From assembly GCF_004359515.1 (NCBI RefSeq), contig NZ_SCWD01000001.1:496001-560000 (forward strand): a stretch of 64,000 nt of DNA. Direction: 5' to 3'. The DNA comes from Macrococcus carouselicus. GTDB lineage: Bacteria > Bacillota > Bacilli > Staphylococcales > Staphylococcaceae. Below the pieces are notes generated by a model that had not been told where the DNA came from, did no database searches, and saw only the letters and a list, made by a program, of their open reading frames with translations. Shown piece after piece: positions 15,601 through 25,114 of the stretch (within the stretch, counting starts at the first letter, position 1; every line of letters begins with the position of its first letter). Both the position numbers and the translations under genes were made by a program.

Positions 15601-17150
15601 GCAACTGGAAAGGTACTAGAGAGTTAGTTCAATTTCCTAACGGGAAGATGAGCTTATTCAACAAAGAAACTACATTCCATGCACCAAAAGGGACTAAAGT
15701 ATTCAGTAACTATGAGACTGAACATATGATAGGCACAGCTTACAAGTTTAGTACAGGTACAGGTGTTGGTGGATTCTTTGGTAGCTTAGGTAAAAATATT
15801 ATTAATGGCTTTGGCGATGTTATGGATTGGATTGCTAAACCGACTGAATTTGTTAATAAAATGATAAAAGGTGTTATAGATAAAACTGGATTTGGCAATC
15901 TAAAAGGATTTGGCTTAGATTTAGCTAAAGGTGGATTTGGACTTATTAAGAACGCTGTAATGGAATTTATTACAGGAGCTTTTAATGAATCAGGCACAGG
16001 TGATGGTGGTGTCTTGGATATTTCTAAGCTTTCCTATCACTATGGTAAAGATCCAGCTTATATTGCTGAAACAGGTCGCTCATCACATGAAGGTGTCGAT
16101 TTTAGTTATGTATATGACAAAGTAGGTTCTACACATAGCGGTATTGCTCATGTACCACCTTTTATGGCTAACGGCTACGGTAAATGGATTAAGATTGTTC
16201 AAGGTGCTTTAAGTGTTATTTATGGTCACATGAGTAAAATCTTTGTAAAAGACGGACAAAAAGTTAAAGTTGGACAAGCACTTGGGATTACGGGTGATAC
16301 TGGTTTTAGTACTGGTCCTCACTTACACTATGAAATGAGAAAAAACGGTCAACACTTTGATCCAGAGCCATTCCTTAGAAAACAAGCCACTACCGCTGGA
16401 GCAAGTGGGGGTAACTGGTCAGGTACTGTTATGAAAGCATTAGCTTTAGCAGGGTTACCTACTACAAGCGCTTATAAAAATGCTTGGTTAAGTCAGATTC
16501 AATCTGAATCAGGTGGTAATCCTAAAGCTGTACAACATGGATATGTCGATGTTAATACAGGTGGCAATGAAGCTAGAGGTTTGGTACAGGTCATTCCACC
16601 TACATTCAATGCGTTTAAATTAGCTGGTCACAATAATATTATGAATCCATTAGATAATTTAATAGCTGGTATGAGATATGCTAAATCACGTTACGGCTCA
16701 AGTCTATTGTCAGTTATTGGTAAGGGACATGGCTATAGAACAGGTGGCTTAGTGTTTGGTAAACAGTTAGCTTGGCTTGATGAAGATAATAAAGGTGAAG
16801 CAGTTATACCATTTGACCCAGCTAGAAGAGCAGATGCTATGAAGTTATTAGCTTATACAGCTATGAAAATTATGCCTAGAGAAAAAGGTGGTCAAGGTTA
16901 TAGACCTAATTCTTTACCTAATGTAAATCTTGGAAAGAATAATAATGATTCAGAATTAATGAAAATGATGATGACAATGATTGAGAATCAAGATAAACAA
17001 CTCAAACTTCAGCAACAACAAATTGAAGCGATTCAAGAAGATAGATATACAGTTGTTGAAGCTAATGGTCGAGCTATTGCTGAAGTGACTCATTCACATC
17101 ATGAGAATATGAAGCAAAGAAAACAACAGTTTAAGCCTTCACTGGCTTAG
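12699..17150 (+). CDS. Tape measure protein with M23 peptidase and lysozyme-like domains
   Basis: 1483 residues. The start region is followed by coiled coil (about 45-140), GxGxNMTMAVSAPILGLGAASVKAAG typical of tape measures (about 160-200), and hydrophobic helices around 400-460. Residues 736-867 are three copies of a 44-residue repeat (K-[VI]-K-D-T-F-x-D-[IM]-L...M-K-D). An M23 endopeptidase lies at about 1105-1225 with zinc ligands H1130, D1134 and H1208-x-H1210. A transglycosylase-like domain follows with probable catalytic E1270 (QSESGGNP) and the GNEARGLVQVIPPTF motif. It sets tail length and helps the tail tip cross the cell wall. The C-terminal coiled coil is glutamine-rich. Confidence 0.93.
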   Translation: MAIGSTPLGSMAIEVNIDDSRLRPTANNMKALMKSVNAEFVANMSAVKRTGSEMDILATRTEGLNKKFEVQKKTVQSLEEAYEKARKEAEKQGASQQQIRAAEAKRTALNREKASLNDLEGALQQAQKEQNEMIANNKRLESSFGKLDSQIKNTGDKLKGIGGSLTGIGQNMTMAVSAPILGLGAASVKAAGDAQAANAQFKTVFGDLESQADSSLNSIAEQTGLLPNSLKGAYTQIAAFAKTSGSDTKQALDITSRATMAAADSAAFYDKSIEEVTESLQSYLKGNFENDAALGISSTETTRNAKANELYKKSFNDLSESQKQLTLLAMVEDGNKLAGALGQAARESDTLSTQTSNVKTAFKDFMAEIGKPLLPIAVNLLKSMSGVAKDLSSRFSNMSGFGQKLVLGLGALVAVLPPILVGIGLMATGLGSIMALGAPLSLTVLGVVGGLALLATGLTLAYKNSETFRSVVNGAFNGIANTAKKVIGTIKGVFQLFKGNGTQGVITLSKFLPSSLVVGITKTVDTIKSTFKSMATAVIKVFKDIGKYLTTFWNENGKMIVQALKNVMKIVSPILKVLGAIFKGGFGAIKIIVSEVFKSVVGVIKGAIKIITGIMKVFAGLFTGNWKKMFSGIWDITKGLIQVIWNGINLTFFGKAIKGGLAFAKSFTKIFPALWKGITEVFSKSIKAIIKFVSEKWTSLNTNTSKTLSSLLKQIGEILKKVSKVFTDIFKAVYKKVKDTFDDILESAPKLLEKARAAVAKILSNLYKNFKSIMKDTYDKIKDTFSDILKYAPESFEKARVAIAKVLSNLYKGFKTVMKDTYDKVKDTFSDMLDYAPKTIGKTKDGVIKGLEKMRDGLSSLMKDMRKNISEGFDDMVDGAKALPKRLGDGISNGKDKAVQGVKTLGNSLIGKLGGVVNGTIGGINTVTSKLGIDKKISDWKIPKFSTGTKNGALAQNSLITVGDKGKGNWKGTRELVQFPNGKMSLFNKETTFHAPKGTKVFSNYETEHMIGTAYKFSTGTGVGGFFGSLGKNIINGFGDVMDWIAKPTEFVNKMIKGVIDKTGFGNLKGFGLDLAKGGFGLIKNAVMEFITGAFNESGTGDGGVLDISKLSYHYGKDPAYIAETGRSSHEGVDFSYVYDKVGSTHSGIAHVPPFMANGYGKWIKIVQGALSVIYGHMSKIFVKDGQKVKVGQALGITGDTGFSTGPHLHYEMRKNGQHFDPEPFLRKQATTAGASGGNWSGTVMKALALAGLPTTSAYKNAWLSQIQSESGGNPKAVQHGYVDVNTGGNEARGLVQVIPPTFNAFKLAGHNNIMNPLDNLIAGMRYAKSRYGSSLLSVIGKGHGYRTGGLVFGKQLAWLDEDNKGEAVIPFDPARRADAMKLLAYTAMKIMPREKGGQGYRPNSLPNVNLGKNNNDSELMKMMMTMIENQDKQLKLQQQQIEAIQEDRYTVVEANGRAIAEVTHSHHENMKQRKQQFKPSLA
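14904..15299 (+). repeat. Three 132-bp repeats inside the tape measure gene
   Basis: Repeats at 14904-15035, 15036-15167 and 15168-15299 encode 44-residue units. The first two are close (DTF-[DS]-DIL, A-P, EKAR, LSNLYK), the third has drifted. Repeat gain or loss in tape measures changes tail length. Confidence 0.8.
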
Positions 17151-17184
17151 ACTGTTTTATTTATTGATGAGGTGATTACAGTTC

Positions 17185-18723
17185 ATGAGAACTATTATTA
17201 TAAATGAAAAAAAACTAGACCATTTGTATCTAGGTAAAGATTTTGATATTCCTTCTTTTCCGATTGATATTGAGAGTGTAGAAGTATCTGGAAGAGCTGG
17301 AGCAGTATTTACCAATAGGAAAATAAAAACCATTGATTTAGAAATACCAGTTGTCTATCAAAATGTTCATAACTTACCTTCAAAAGAAGTAAACGATTTA
17401 ATGATTAACTTCTTTAATTATGATGATGAAATTTCAATACAGATTGAAGATGAGGATTGGTATTGGCTAGGTTATATCACTGGAGAATTTAAAGTATCTA
17501 TTGATACACAACCTTTCTATAACTTTAATATCAAAATAACACTTCTTAATCCTTATAAATACAGCATTGAAGAGTATTCTAATATTGCTGTAAAGGATCA
17601 AGTAGCAATTAATAATACTGGTACAGTTGAACTATATCCGATTATTGAAGCAAAGGCTTTAAAAGATACTTCATATTTCATGGTAGCTAAAAATAATGAT
17701 GACTACATTATGTTAGGAGAAGCTCCTACAGCAAATAAGAAATCTAAGAAGATTAATCCATCTGTATTAAGAGATGATTTAGAAACAACTACTGGTTGGT
17801 CGTATGTATCAAATCCTAGTATGTCGTTTGCTGATAATGAAACAGGTGGTATGTTAGGCGCTCACATACATTCTACTGGTTATGGTTTTGGTGTTGATCC
17901 TAATACTTATCCTAACTATATTGATAGATGGAATGGTGGAGCGGTTAAGAAGCCTTTTTCACGCAACATACAAAATTTTGAACATAAATGTATTGTTAAG
18001 GTAACTGATATTAATCAGACGGTTAACAAGTTTGGGACAGGTAAAGTATTTACTCATTTGTGGGATGAAGCTGGTAATCTTGTTGCTGCTATAGGTTTAG
18101 TTGATGCTAGTTACACTACTAATGATTTAACGGTTATCGCAAAATTATTTGATGAGACTGGTAGCCCTTATAAAGTATTTTCATTTAAGCAGAAATATGA
18201 TGCTTATTTAGATGACTTTGTTCATATGTCAATTAAGCGTGAGGGGAATAAGTGGGAGTTTAGAACGAATACTATTAAATATGTAAAAACAATTACTAAA
18301 GCTGAAAAAGCAAGATACGGATTGACAAGAGAATTGATGAATAATAGACATGTTGAACATTATACAGATAAGTCACGTAAGTACATGAAGCCTATTAGAA
18401 CAGCGAGTATCTACATCGCTCAATTCAATTGGGAAAATAAAAGCGCTATTGAGTTTAAACAATTTAGAGCTAATGCTTATTTCATATCAACAAATGAATT
18501 ATTTCCTAAGACTGATACTGAAGTAGATGAGTTTATTGAAAAAGGCGATAAAATCATTATTGATAATTATAATCAAAAAATGATTATGAATAAAAAAGAT
18601 GTTACTAAATATAAAGATTTTGGTTCAAACTATTTCAGTCTGGAAAAAGGACAGCACGAACTACTTATCTACCCGACCAAAGCATTTAATGTAACAGTAA
18701 GGTGGGAGATAGTAGATTATTAA
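17185..18723 (+). CDS. Distal tail protein (Dit) with an inserted carbohydrate-binding-type domain
   Basis: 512 residues; ATG behind GAGGTGATT. The N-terminal ~190 residues (GKDFDIPSFPIDIESVEVSGRAG... LNPYKYS) are the Dit ring domain of siphovirus baseplates; the C-terminal ~70 residues complete it. A beta-rich block at about 190-440 (from the D-L-E-T-T-T-G-W-S segment) interrupts the core, so the protein is about twice the usual length. Such 'evolved' Dits carry carbohydrate-binding modules that help attach to the cell wall. The insert's fold is inferred from its beta-rich, jelly-roll-like pattern. It lies between tape measure and Tal genes as expected. Confidence 0.82.
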   Translation: MRTIIINEKKLDHLYLGKDFDIPSFPIDIESVEVSGRAGAVFTNRKIKTIDLEIPVVYQNVHNLPSKEVNDLMINFFNYDDEISIQIEDEDWYWLGYITGEFKVSIDTQPFYNFNIKITLLNPYKYSIEEYSNIAVKDQVAINNTGTVELYPIIEAKALKDTSYFMVAKNNDDYIMLGEAPTANKKSKKINPSVLRDDLETTTGWSYVSNPSMSFADNETGGMLGAHIHSTGYGFGVDPNTYPNYIDRWNGGAVKKPFSRNIQNFEHKCIVKVTDINQTVNKFGTGKVFTHLWDEAGNLVAAIGLVDASYTTNDLTVIAKLFDETGSPYKVFSFKQKYDAYLDDFVHMSIKREGNKWEFRTNTIKYVKTITKAEKARYGLTRELMNNRHVEHYTDKSRKYMKPIRTASIYIAQFNWENKSAIEFKQFRANAYFISTNELFPKTDTEVDEFIEKGDKIIIDNYNQKMIMNKKDVTKYKDFGSNYFSLEKGQHELLIYPTKAFNVTVRWEIVDY

Positions 18724-18740
18724 AAGAAGGTGTAAGGACA

Positions 18741-21700
18741 TTGACAAACAAAGGTATTCATATTTTAGACAATGAAACTGAAGATATTCTGCTTTATCTA
18801 ACAAATACTTCCAGAGAGCGAATGGTATTAGATAATAATCATACTAGAAATGCTGAAGATCATTCAGAAACATTTGATTTTTCTATTCCATATAAATACA
18901 CAAAACATCTAGCTAATCAGAATCGTGTATTGATTCCAGATGATATTAATAACAAGTATCGAGAATTTGTAATTAAGACGGTTGAGACAGATAACAATAT
19001 TATATTTGTTCAATCAGATGCGGCTTGGCTAGATGATTTAAGCAGAAATGTTAAACCTTTAGCTCCTATGAATCGTCAAAATATTACAGTAGATGAAGCA
19101 ATTGATATCGCATTGATAGATACAGGTTATCTTAAAGGTAATGTTGATTTTGATGGATTTATAGACTTAGTAACGACTGAATATAAAACAGCTTATGAAA
19201 TTCTGCTTATGATTGAAGAATTAACCGATTTACATTTTGACTGTACAGTAAATACTCAAGGCAATTCTATTACTGGTCGTTATGTACATATGACAGAACG
19301 TAAAGACTTTGAGGGGAAAGAATTAGTTAGAGGTCATAATGTTACTGGTATCAAAAAGAAAGAAAATACTAGAGAACTGGTAACAGCATTAATTCTTACT
19401 TCTACTGATGAAAAAGGAAAGCCATTAGTTACTGAAATTACTGATGATAAAGCAAGAGATCGTTGGGGTAATAATGGTAAATTCTCTTGGTCAATTTATA
19501 ATATAGAAGCTAAAGAATCAGACAAAATGACTACAGCTAAGATGAAGATTAAAGGTGCTAAAGCACTGAAAAATATGATTGATTCAACTGTAGAATATGA
19601 AGTTACTGCTGTAGAAGTTAACAGACAACTAAAAGAACAGGTTAGATTTGGTGATAGAGTAAGAGTTAGAGATGTGATTTTTCAACCTCATTTTTACTTA
19701 GAAGCTACAGTAAAATCAGTTAGTAGAGATATATTTAGTGAAAGTTCTAAGCAATTTACATTAGGTTCAATTAAGCAATATTCTGAAGATCAGTTAAGAA
19801 GATACTTTAATTCACTAAAATCTGAATTAACGACTAAACTCAATGATAATATTAACAATCTTGATACTATTATTGCTAACATTTCTGAGACAGTAGCAGA
19901 AAATGATATTCATAAATCAGAAATTGCTCCTGAGTATTTAGATGGTGTAATTCCAGTTAATAAGCTCTGGCTTGATACTAGTACTCAACCTGCAATATTA
20001 AAACGTTGGAATGGAACACAATGGATTATTGATAGTCCTACAAAACCATCTGATATAGGAGCTGTTGCTAAAGAAAGTGCTATGATTGATAGCTTAGAAG
20101 CTGTGTATAAGAATATGGCTGGTCAACATCTAGCATTGAGTGCTGAAGTCACAATAATACTGCAAAATGAATTCTTAGTAGATCAAACAATTAAAGATAA
20201 TCTTAATCAGAACTTAGCAGATGCAAGTTCTATTTTTATTGCTCTGGGTGAACTAATAATTGCTAAACAAGCTATTGAAAAACCTTCAATGACAGATGTT
20301 ATTGAAGTTCAGACACTATTAGATAACTATGGTAAATCAGTAGAGCAACTAAGAATTGAATTAACTAATGCTAATACTGCTATAAATGAAAGAATCAATT
20401 TATTACAATCTCAATATACTGAAGAAAATGTCAAAAAAGTATTTCAAGAAGTAGCAGATATCACTGGACTCACTTATGATTCAATCAATAATACACTATC
20501 TGGAGATATCAATTTATCTGAAGCTAATGTTACTAAGGTGTACGATAAAGTAACTGCTGATATGGTTGGTCAGTATGTATCAAGTGCTACATATTCTACT
20601 GATAAAGACGGATTTGTTAATGATATCAGTGCAAATAAAACAGCTATTGAACAGACAAAGAAAGAAATTAACTTAGAAGTCAGTGAAAGTAAGATTAATA
20701 CTCAGCTTAAAACCATGTCTGAAGCCATTAGTGTTATTAAATTAATTTCAAACGGAATTAATATTTCATCTAGCGAGAATGGATTAATATCAACAGTTGC
20801 TGTTAGTCCAAATGAATTATCACTAAAATCTAATCTTATCAATCTAAATGAAGGACAGATTGAAGTAACTAAAGGTGTCACTAAAATTAAGAACGCAGTC
20901 ATAACTGATGCACATGTTAAAGACTTATCATTAAATAAACTTACTGGTGGAGAACTTAATGTAGGCGGCTATATAAATGACTATGCTACTGATTCTTCAG
21001 GAAACATAATTTATGAAACTACTACTGATGAAGACGGTTCTACAATTACTGTACCAGTCATTGATCCTAATAAGAAACAGTATTTAGGCTCAGGTGAGAT
21101 TAATTTCAGAAATGATAACAATGAGATACTTTTTCAAATTTCTGCACAAAATAAGGGGGCAGATACATTCACAGTAACTGATTTAATAGTTGAGAATCCT
21201 ATTCAGAATCCTTTTCTAGTCACCAGAAGTACTTCAAGTTTAACTTATTATGTTAGAGGTTCAGTATATGGCAACGATGATAATAGCGGATTAGCTGAAT
21301 TAGATGCTTTTTCTTCATTACAAAAAGCTATAGATAGTATTCCAGATATTATCAATCATACAATTACTGTATTAGTATATGGTACTTATGATATAAATGA
21401 AGATATTGTATTAAGCTCAAAACTAGGAAACGGTGAAATTATATTTGAACTAAGGGGGTACGATAGTAATTTCAGAATCTCAATAGAACATTGTCAGTGT
21501 AGAGTGACCATACAAAACGGAACGATTAATACTTTGGATAATGATAAGCCGTATTTAGCTCAAAATAAATATTCACATTATGTTTCATTCGTTGGCTTGA
21601 ATTTAAACGGTAACAATGGAACGGGACAATTAGGAATTCAAGGTTTAGGTGGCGGAAACACATATATTAACAATTGTGAAATTCAAAATGTACAAGATTG

Positions 21701-22412
21701 TGTATCAGCTACTAATCTTCATAATGTTTATATGTCAAATAATACTGGTGTCGCAAGTAGGTATGGAACTGTTTCATGGCGTGGCGCAACTATAAATGTT
21801 AATAACAATGCTCCTATCGGGAAAGTAGCTAACTATAATAAAGGCTATGCTGGAAATATTAATATTGTTGATGCAACTTATCCAACAGTTGTAACTAAAG
21901 CTCCGTCAACAGTAACAACTACTAAAAGTAGAATATTTAAGCCATTAAGTGCTAATCATTACAGATATTCAGGGATTAATACTTGGGCAAGATCAGGTGA
22001 TTTTCACTATGGTTATCCAGTACAAGGAATGGGATATGGATCTCCTGCACAGACTGGTTGCTGGTTCTTTGGTGCGACAATGAGAGATACACTTAAAGGA
22101 AAAACAATTAAATCAGTTAAAGTTAAATTATCAAGACGTTCAAAAATAGGTAATAGTTCAAATGCTAAAGTCAACTTGCGTATGCATAAATATATTTCAC
22201 AACCATCATCAAGTCCATCATTCTCAACAGCATATAAAGAAATTATCATGGACTGGGGAGAAACTAAAACCTATGATGTTACTTCTACTTTTAAAACATT
22301 GATTAATGATGGTACGTGGGCAGGCTTTGGTATAAAACCTACAGCACAAGATTTAGCACACTATGCTGAATTATCTGCTCTAAACATGGAGGTGTACGTA
22401 ACTTATGTATAA
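18741..22412 (+). CDS. Tail-associated protein (Tal / prophage endopeptidase tail) with beta-helix
   Basis: 1223 residues. I prefer the TTG at 18741, behind AAGAAGGTG; an in-frame GTG at 18702 inside the Dit gene has no ribosome site. Residues ~1-370 match the Prophage_tail (gp44-like) hub that seals the tail tube. A helical, coiled linker (about 370-680) follows, then a region at about 840-1080 with short strand repeats (YVRGSVYGNDDNSGLAELDAF... start) typical of right-handed beta-helices, and a C-terminal beta-rich tip (about 1090-1223). It probably binds and partly degrades surface glycans. No clear protease motif is visible, so enzyme activity is uncertain. Confidence 0.8.
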   Translation: MTNKGIHILDNETEDILLYLTNTSRERMVLDNNHTRNAEDHSETFDFSIPYKYTKHLANQNRVLIPDDINNKYREFVIKTVETDNNIIFVQSDAAWLDDLSRNVKPLAPMNRQNITVDEAIDIALIDTGYLKGNVDFDGFIDLVTTEYKTAYEILLMIEELTDLHFDCTVNTQGNSITGRYVHMTERKDFEGKELVRGHNVTGIKKKENTRELVTALILTSTDEKGKPLVTEITDDKARDRWGNNGKFSWSIYNIEAKESDKMTTAKMKIKGAKALKNMIDSTVEYEVTAVEVNRQLKEQVRFGDRVRVRDVIFQPHFYLEATVKSVSRDIFSESSKQFTLGSIKQYSEDQLRRYFNSLKSELTTKLNDNINNLDTIIANISETVAENDIHKSEIAPEYLDGVIPVNKLWLDTSTQPAILKRWNGTQWIIDSPTKPSDIGAVAKESAMIDSLEAVYKNMAGQHLALSAEVTIILQNEFLVDQTIKDNLNQNLADASSIFIALGELIIAKQAIEKPSMTDVIEVQTLLDNYGKSVEQLRIELTNANTAINERINLLQSQYTEENVKKVFQEVADITGLTYDSINNTLSGDINLSEANVTKVYDKVTADMVGQYVSSATYSTDKDGFVNDISANKTAIEQTKKEINLEVSESKINTQLKTMSEAISVIKLISNGINISSSENGLISTVAVSPNELSLKSNLINLNEGQIEVTKGVTKIKNAVITDAHVKDLSLNKLTGGELNVGGYINDYATDSSGNIIYETTTDEDGSTITVPVIDPNKKQYLGSGEINFRNDNNEILFQISAQNKGADTFTVTDLIVENPIQNPFLVTRSTSSLTYYVRGSVYGNDDNSGLAELDAFSSLQKAIDSIPDIINHTITVLVYGTYDINEDIVLSSKLGNGEIIFELRGYDSNFRISIEHCQCRVTIQNGTINTLDNDKPYLAQNKYSHYVSFVGLNLNGNNGTGQLGIQGLGGGNTYINNCEIQNVQDCVSATNLHNVYMSNNTGVASRYGTVSWRGATINVNNNAPIGKVANYNKGYAGNINIVDATYPTVVTKAPSTVTTTKSRIFKPLSANHYRYSGINTWARSGDFHYGYPVQGMGYGSPAQTGCWFFGATMRDTLKGKTIKSVKVKLSRRSKIGNSSNAKVNLRMHKYISQPSSSPSFSTAYKEIIMDWGETKTYDVTSTFKTLINDGTWAGFGIKPTAQDLAHYAELSALNMEVYVTYV

Positions 22413-22737
22413 ACTGATATTCACAGATGAAAACAAGAATATTATTCATAGTGAATTATGTGATTCTATTAGATTAAGCAATCAATTAGCAGATATTGAA
22501 ATCACTAACACTAAAGGTACTCAATCGTTTATTGGTGCAATTCCTGAGAACTATCATATTTTTAATAGTAATCTTGATGTAAAAGCAATAAATGATGAAA
22601 CTCTAAAAGAATCATTAAATAAAGAACTTTTCAATATTGAAGAAATTAAAGAAAAAGATATTGAAATATTAGAATTAAAACAAAAAATAGAAACACTTGA
22701 AGGTGCAATCTTAGAGCTGATGGAAACAGTTCTTTGA
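22405..22737 (+). CDS. Small baseplate-region protein with C-terminal coiled coil
   Basis: 110 residues, overlapping the end of Tal by eight bases. The N-terminal part (MYKLIFTDENKNIIHSELC) is a small beta module, the C-terminal part a coiled coil ending in T-L-E-G-A-I-L-E-L-M-E-T-V-L. The 98-residue protein encoded at 24640 ends in almost the same way (V-L-E-G-A-V-V-E-I-M-E-T-T-L), so the two are related and flank the receptor-binding gene. Function unknown; probably a tail accessory protein. Confidence 0.6.
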   Translation: MYKLIFTDENKNIIHSELCDSIRLSNQLADIEITNTKGTQSFIGAIPENYHIFNSNLDVKAINDETLKESLNKELFNIEEIKEKDIEILELKQKIETLEGAILELMETVL

Positions 22738-22777
22738 TTGTACTTTTATTATATTCCGATGAAGGGGACAAGAATTT

Positions 22778-24637
22778 ATGGTTATATTAAAAAACAGAGA
22801 TATTGCTGCTGATATTAAAGTCACTGGTGTAGATTTAGGAAACATTGGAGCTAAGTTTTACACTGAGGATGAGAATACAGCAAGTATCACGCTATATATT
22901 AAATATAATGGATTGGGATTTGACTTAACTCAATCTGCAATGAAACCTAAATTAGATTTATTTACTTTAGATGGTTCGATATTTCTTGATGAACCATTAG
23001 AAGTAGTAGATTCTACTTCAGGTATTATTAAATATACTATTCAACCAGATGTGATTAAACACGTTGGATCAGTTAACGCAAAACTTTTCTTAACGTCTGA
23101 GAACGAATCAGTTCATGTAGCCAATTTTCAATTTGATATTGGGGATAGTGGTATTGATAAAGCAATAGCAAAACAAATAGATGTAAACTTAATTGATAAT
23201 GCTATCATGTCCATTATCGAAGCTAATCCAGATCGTTTCAGAGGTGAAGCTTTTACCTTTGAAGATTTTACATCTGAGCAATTAGAATCTCTTAAAGTTA
23301 AAGGTGATGAAGGCTCTTCCGCCTACGAAGTCTGGCTGCAACAGGGCAATACAGATAAGACAGTAAATGATTACTTGCTTTCGCTCAAAGGACTTGACGG
23401 TTCCAAAGTAACAATCGGCAGCGATGGATATTGGTATATTGACGGCATTAAGCAGACAACGATGGCAAAACCATCACAGGCTGAAATCGACAACATGAAA
23501 CTTTATGTGCAGTCAAGAGGTCAAAACTTAGTTACAAATGGCACAGGATTACTCGGAGATAATACTAACTTTAGCGGTTTTACCTATAAACAGGATGAGG
23601 TTAAGGTAGGGCGTGGGAGTTTTTATACAGGGGATCTACGCAAAACTTACCAATCTGACGAGTTTATACCTGTTGATCCATCAAAATCTTATTTATTAAG
23701 TGCTTGGGTTAAATCAAAAAAAGCAATCAGTCAGCAATATTTCGGTCATGCCTGTTACGATATAGATCGTAATGCGATTTATCCTGAAAATCTTGAAAGC
23801 GGAAATTATCCAGTGGCTAAATTAACTAAGCCTTTAAAAGTTGGAGATACGATTATTTATCTGGATAATGTATCAGCGTGGGCGGATAGTAGTTGGACTC
23901 TGACCAACGATAAAAAAGGTGTCATCCTCTGGGGCTACAAAGACAGCAAGGGATACTTATTTGCTGACAGAACTTATTCACGCTACAACAAGATTGGCAT
24001 ACAAAGCGTGGATGTTACGAATAATACAATTACTCTATCATCTGCGTGGGATATTCCTTACAAAGACACACAAGACGGTGTATTTCCGATTGGACACTCT
24101 GCGAGTCGTACAAATAAGGGTGGTAACTATAATTACTCTGTCCTGTCTAAAGTAGTAGTCCCGGCAACATGGACAAATTACAGTGGCAAGGTTTTAGGTA
24201 TAGGCGGTTCAGAAGCTACTAATGTATTTAGATATGGAACAACTTATATTAAACTATTGTTTATTTCAAATTATGATGTGGTTGATGAAGTCTGGTATAG
24301 TGGCATCGACTTCCGAGAATCGGTTGAAACCAATCCTGAATGGACTGATGCAATCCTTCAAAATGGTTATACAGGCTCGGTTAAGTATTATAAAGATCGT
24401 AATAGTTTGGTTACAGTTAAATTTGATTTGACTGTGGGTTTAGTGGCTGCTGGCACAGTTATTGCTTCGATACCTTCGAACTATCTTCCGACAGTCATTA
24501 GACCTGTACCATCGTATAATATCACCACAAATACACCCGATTTATTTATCAATATCACGACCACAGGGGTTGCAGTTGGTAAGACACTAACGCAAGGCAA
24601 TAAAATACAAGGTCAAATTACTTACAGGGTGGGATAA
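22778..24637 (+). CDS. Baseplate upper / receptor-binding protein (BppU-type N-terminus)
   Basis: 619 residues. Residues 1 to about 140 are the BppU_N-type domain (ADIKVTGVDLGNIGAKFYTED, IKYTIQPDVIKHVG, VHVANFQFDIGDSG) that plugs the protein into the baseplate. A short linker with YEVWLQQGNTDKT and a GSDGYWYIDG collar-like module follows (about 180-230). The C-terminal part (about 250-619) is beta-rich and probably recognises the cell surface. From about 23,290 on, base composition becomes less AT-rich and codon use changes, which points to exchange of the receptor-binding half. Confidence 0.78.
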   Translation: MVILKNRDIAADIKVTGVDLGNIGAKFYTEDENTASITLYIKYNGLGFDLTQSAMKPKLDLFTLDGSIFLDEPLEVVDSTSGIIKYTIQPDVIKHVGSVNAKLFLTSENESVHVANFQFDIGDSGIDKAIAKQIDVNLIDNAIMSIIEANPDRFRGEAFTFEDFTSEQLESLKVKGDEGSSAYEVWLQQGNTDKTVNDYLLSLKGLDGSKVTIGSDGYWYIDGIKQTTMAKPSQAEIDNMKLYVQSRGQNLVTNGTGLLGDNTNFSGFTYKQDEVKVGRGSFYTGDLRKTYQSDEFIPVDPSKSYLLSAWVKSKKAISQQYFGHACYDIDRNAIYPENLESGNYPVAKLTKPLKVGDTIIYLDNVSAWADSSWTLTNDKKGVILWGYKDSKGYLFADRTYSRYNKIGIQSVDVTNNTITLSSAWDIPYKDTQDGVFPIGHSASRTNKGGNYNYSVLSKVVVPATWTNYSGKVLGIGGSEATNVFRYGTTYIKLLFISNYDVVDEVWYSGIDFRESVETNPEWTDAILQNGYTGSVKYYKDRNSLVTVKFDLTVGLVAAGTVIASIPSNYLPTVIRPVPSYNITTNTPDLFINITTTGVAVGKTLTQGNKIQGQITYRVG

Positions 24638-24639
24638 TT

Positions 24640-24936
24640 ATGCAACAAATCTATCTATTTAATCAGGAAGGTATCTTTAACGGTGTAGATATTGTCGATA
24701 ACTTAACAATATTAGATGCGGATGGTCGAGAGGTTTCAGTATTACCGACTAACGCAACACTCATCAAGCCGCCTGACGGTCTTTACAAGGCTCAATTTGA
24801 TGGCGAAAAGTGGATTGAGACTATTACAGAGGAAGAACTTGCAGAACTGAATAAAATAACATCCTCGCCTACATTAAAAGAGAGAGTTGATGTGTTAGAA
24901 GGTGCTGTCGTTGAAATCATGGAAACGACTCTATAG
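24640..24936 (+). CDS. Small tail accessory protein with C-terminal coiled coil
   Basis: 98 residues, two bases after the receptor-binding gene. The middle (DGLYKAQFDGEKWIETITEEELAEL) resembles the small proteins that follow tail fibres in Staphylococcus and Bacillus phages. The end is a short coiled coil like that of the 110-residue protein at 22405. It shares the higher-GC composition of the receptor-binding half, so it probably moved together with it. Confidence 0.6.
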   Translation: MQQIYLFNQEGIFNGVDIVDNLTILDADGREVSVLPTNATLIKPPDGLYKAQFDGEKWIETITEEELAELNKITSSPTLKERVDVLEGAVVEIMETTL

Positions 24937-24979
24937 CACCTTTTTATTATACGCAGAATTATTGAGGGGAGGTGAAGAC

Positions 24980-25108
24980 ATGATGGCGTTACTGATTGCT
25001 AACCGTATTATTGCCGGCAAGTATGAGTATTCTCGCACACCAGAAGTCCTTAAAGAGCAAGTCCGTGAAATTCTAATTGAAGCAGGACTTGAAGACCTTG
25101 CACAATAA
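24980..25108 (+). CDS. XkdX-like small phage protein
   Basis: 42 residues from the ATG at 24980 behind GGGGAGGTG, a very strong ribosome site. The product (MMALLIANRIIAGKYEYSR, then TPEVLKEQVREILIEAGL) has the layout of XkdX-family proteins (F/L...I-x-G-K-Y...V-P/E...V-x-x-I-L), which sit between tail fibre and holin genes in Firmicute phages. Function unknown. Family call is by short motif and position. Confidence 0.6.
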   Translation: MMALLIANRIIAGKYEYSRTPEVLKEQVREILIEAGLEDLAQ

Positions 25109-25114
25109 TTGATT

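Noticed and set aside
18702-18740. GTG start of Tal inside the Dit gene
   Set aside because: No ribosome site; TTG 18741 has AAGAAGGTG at good distance.
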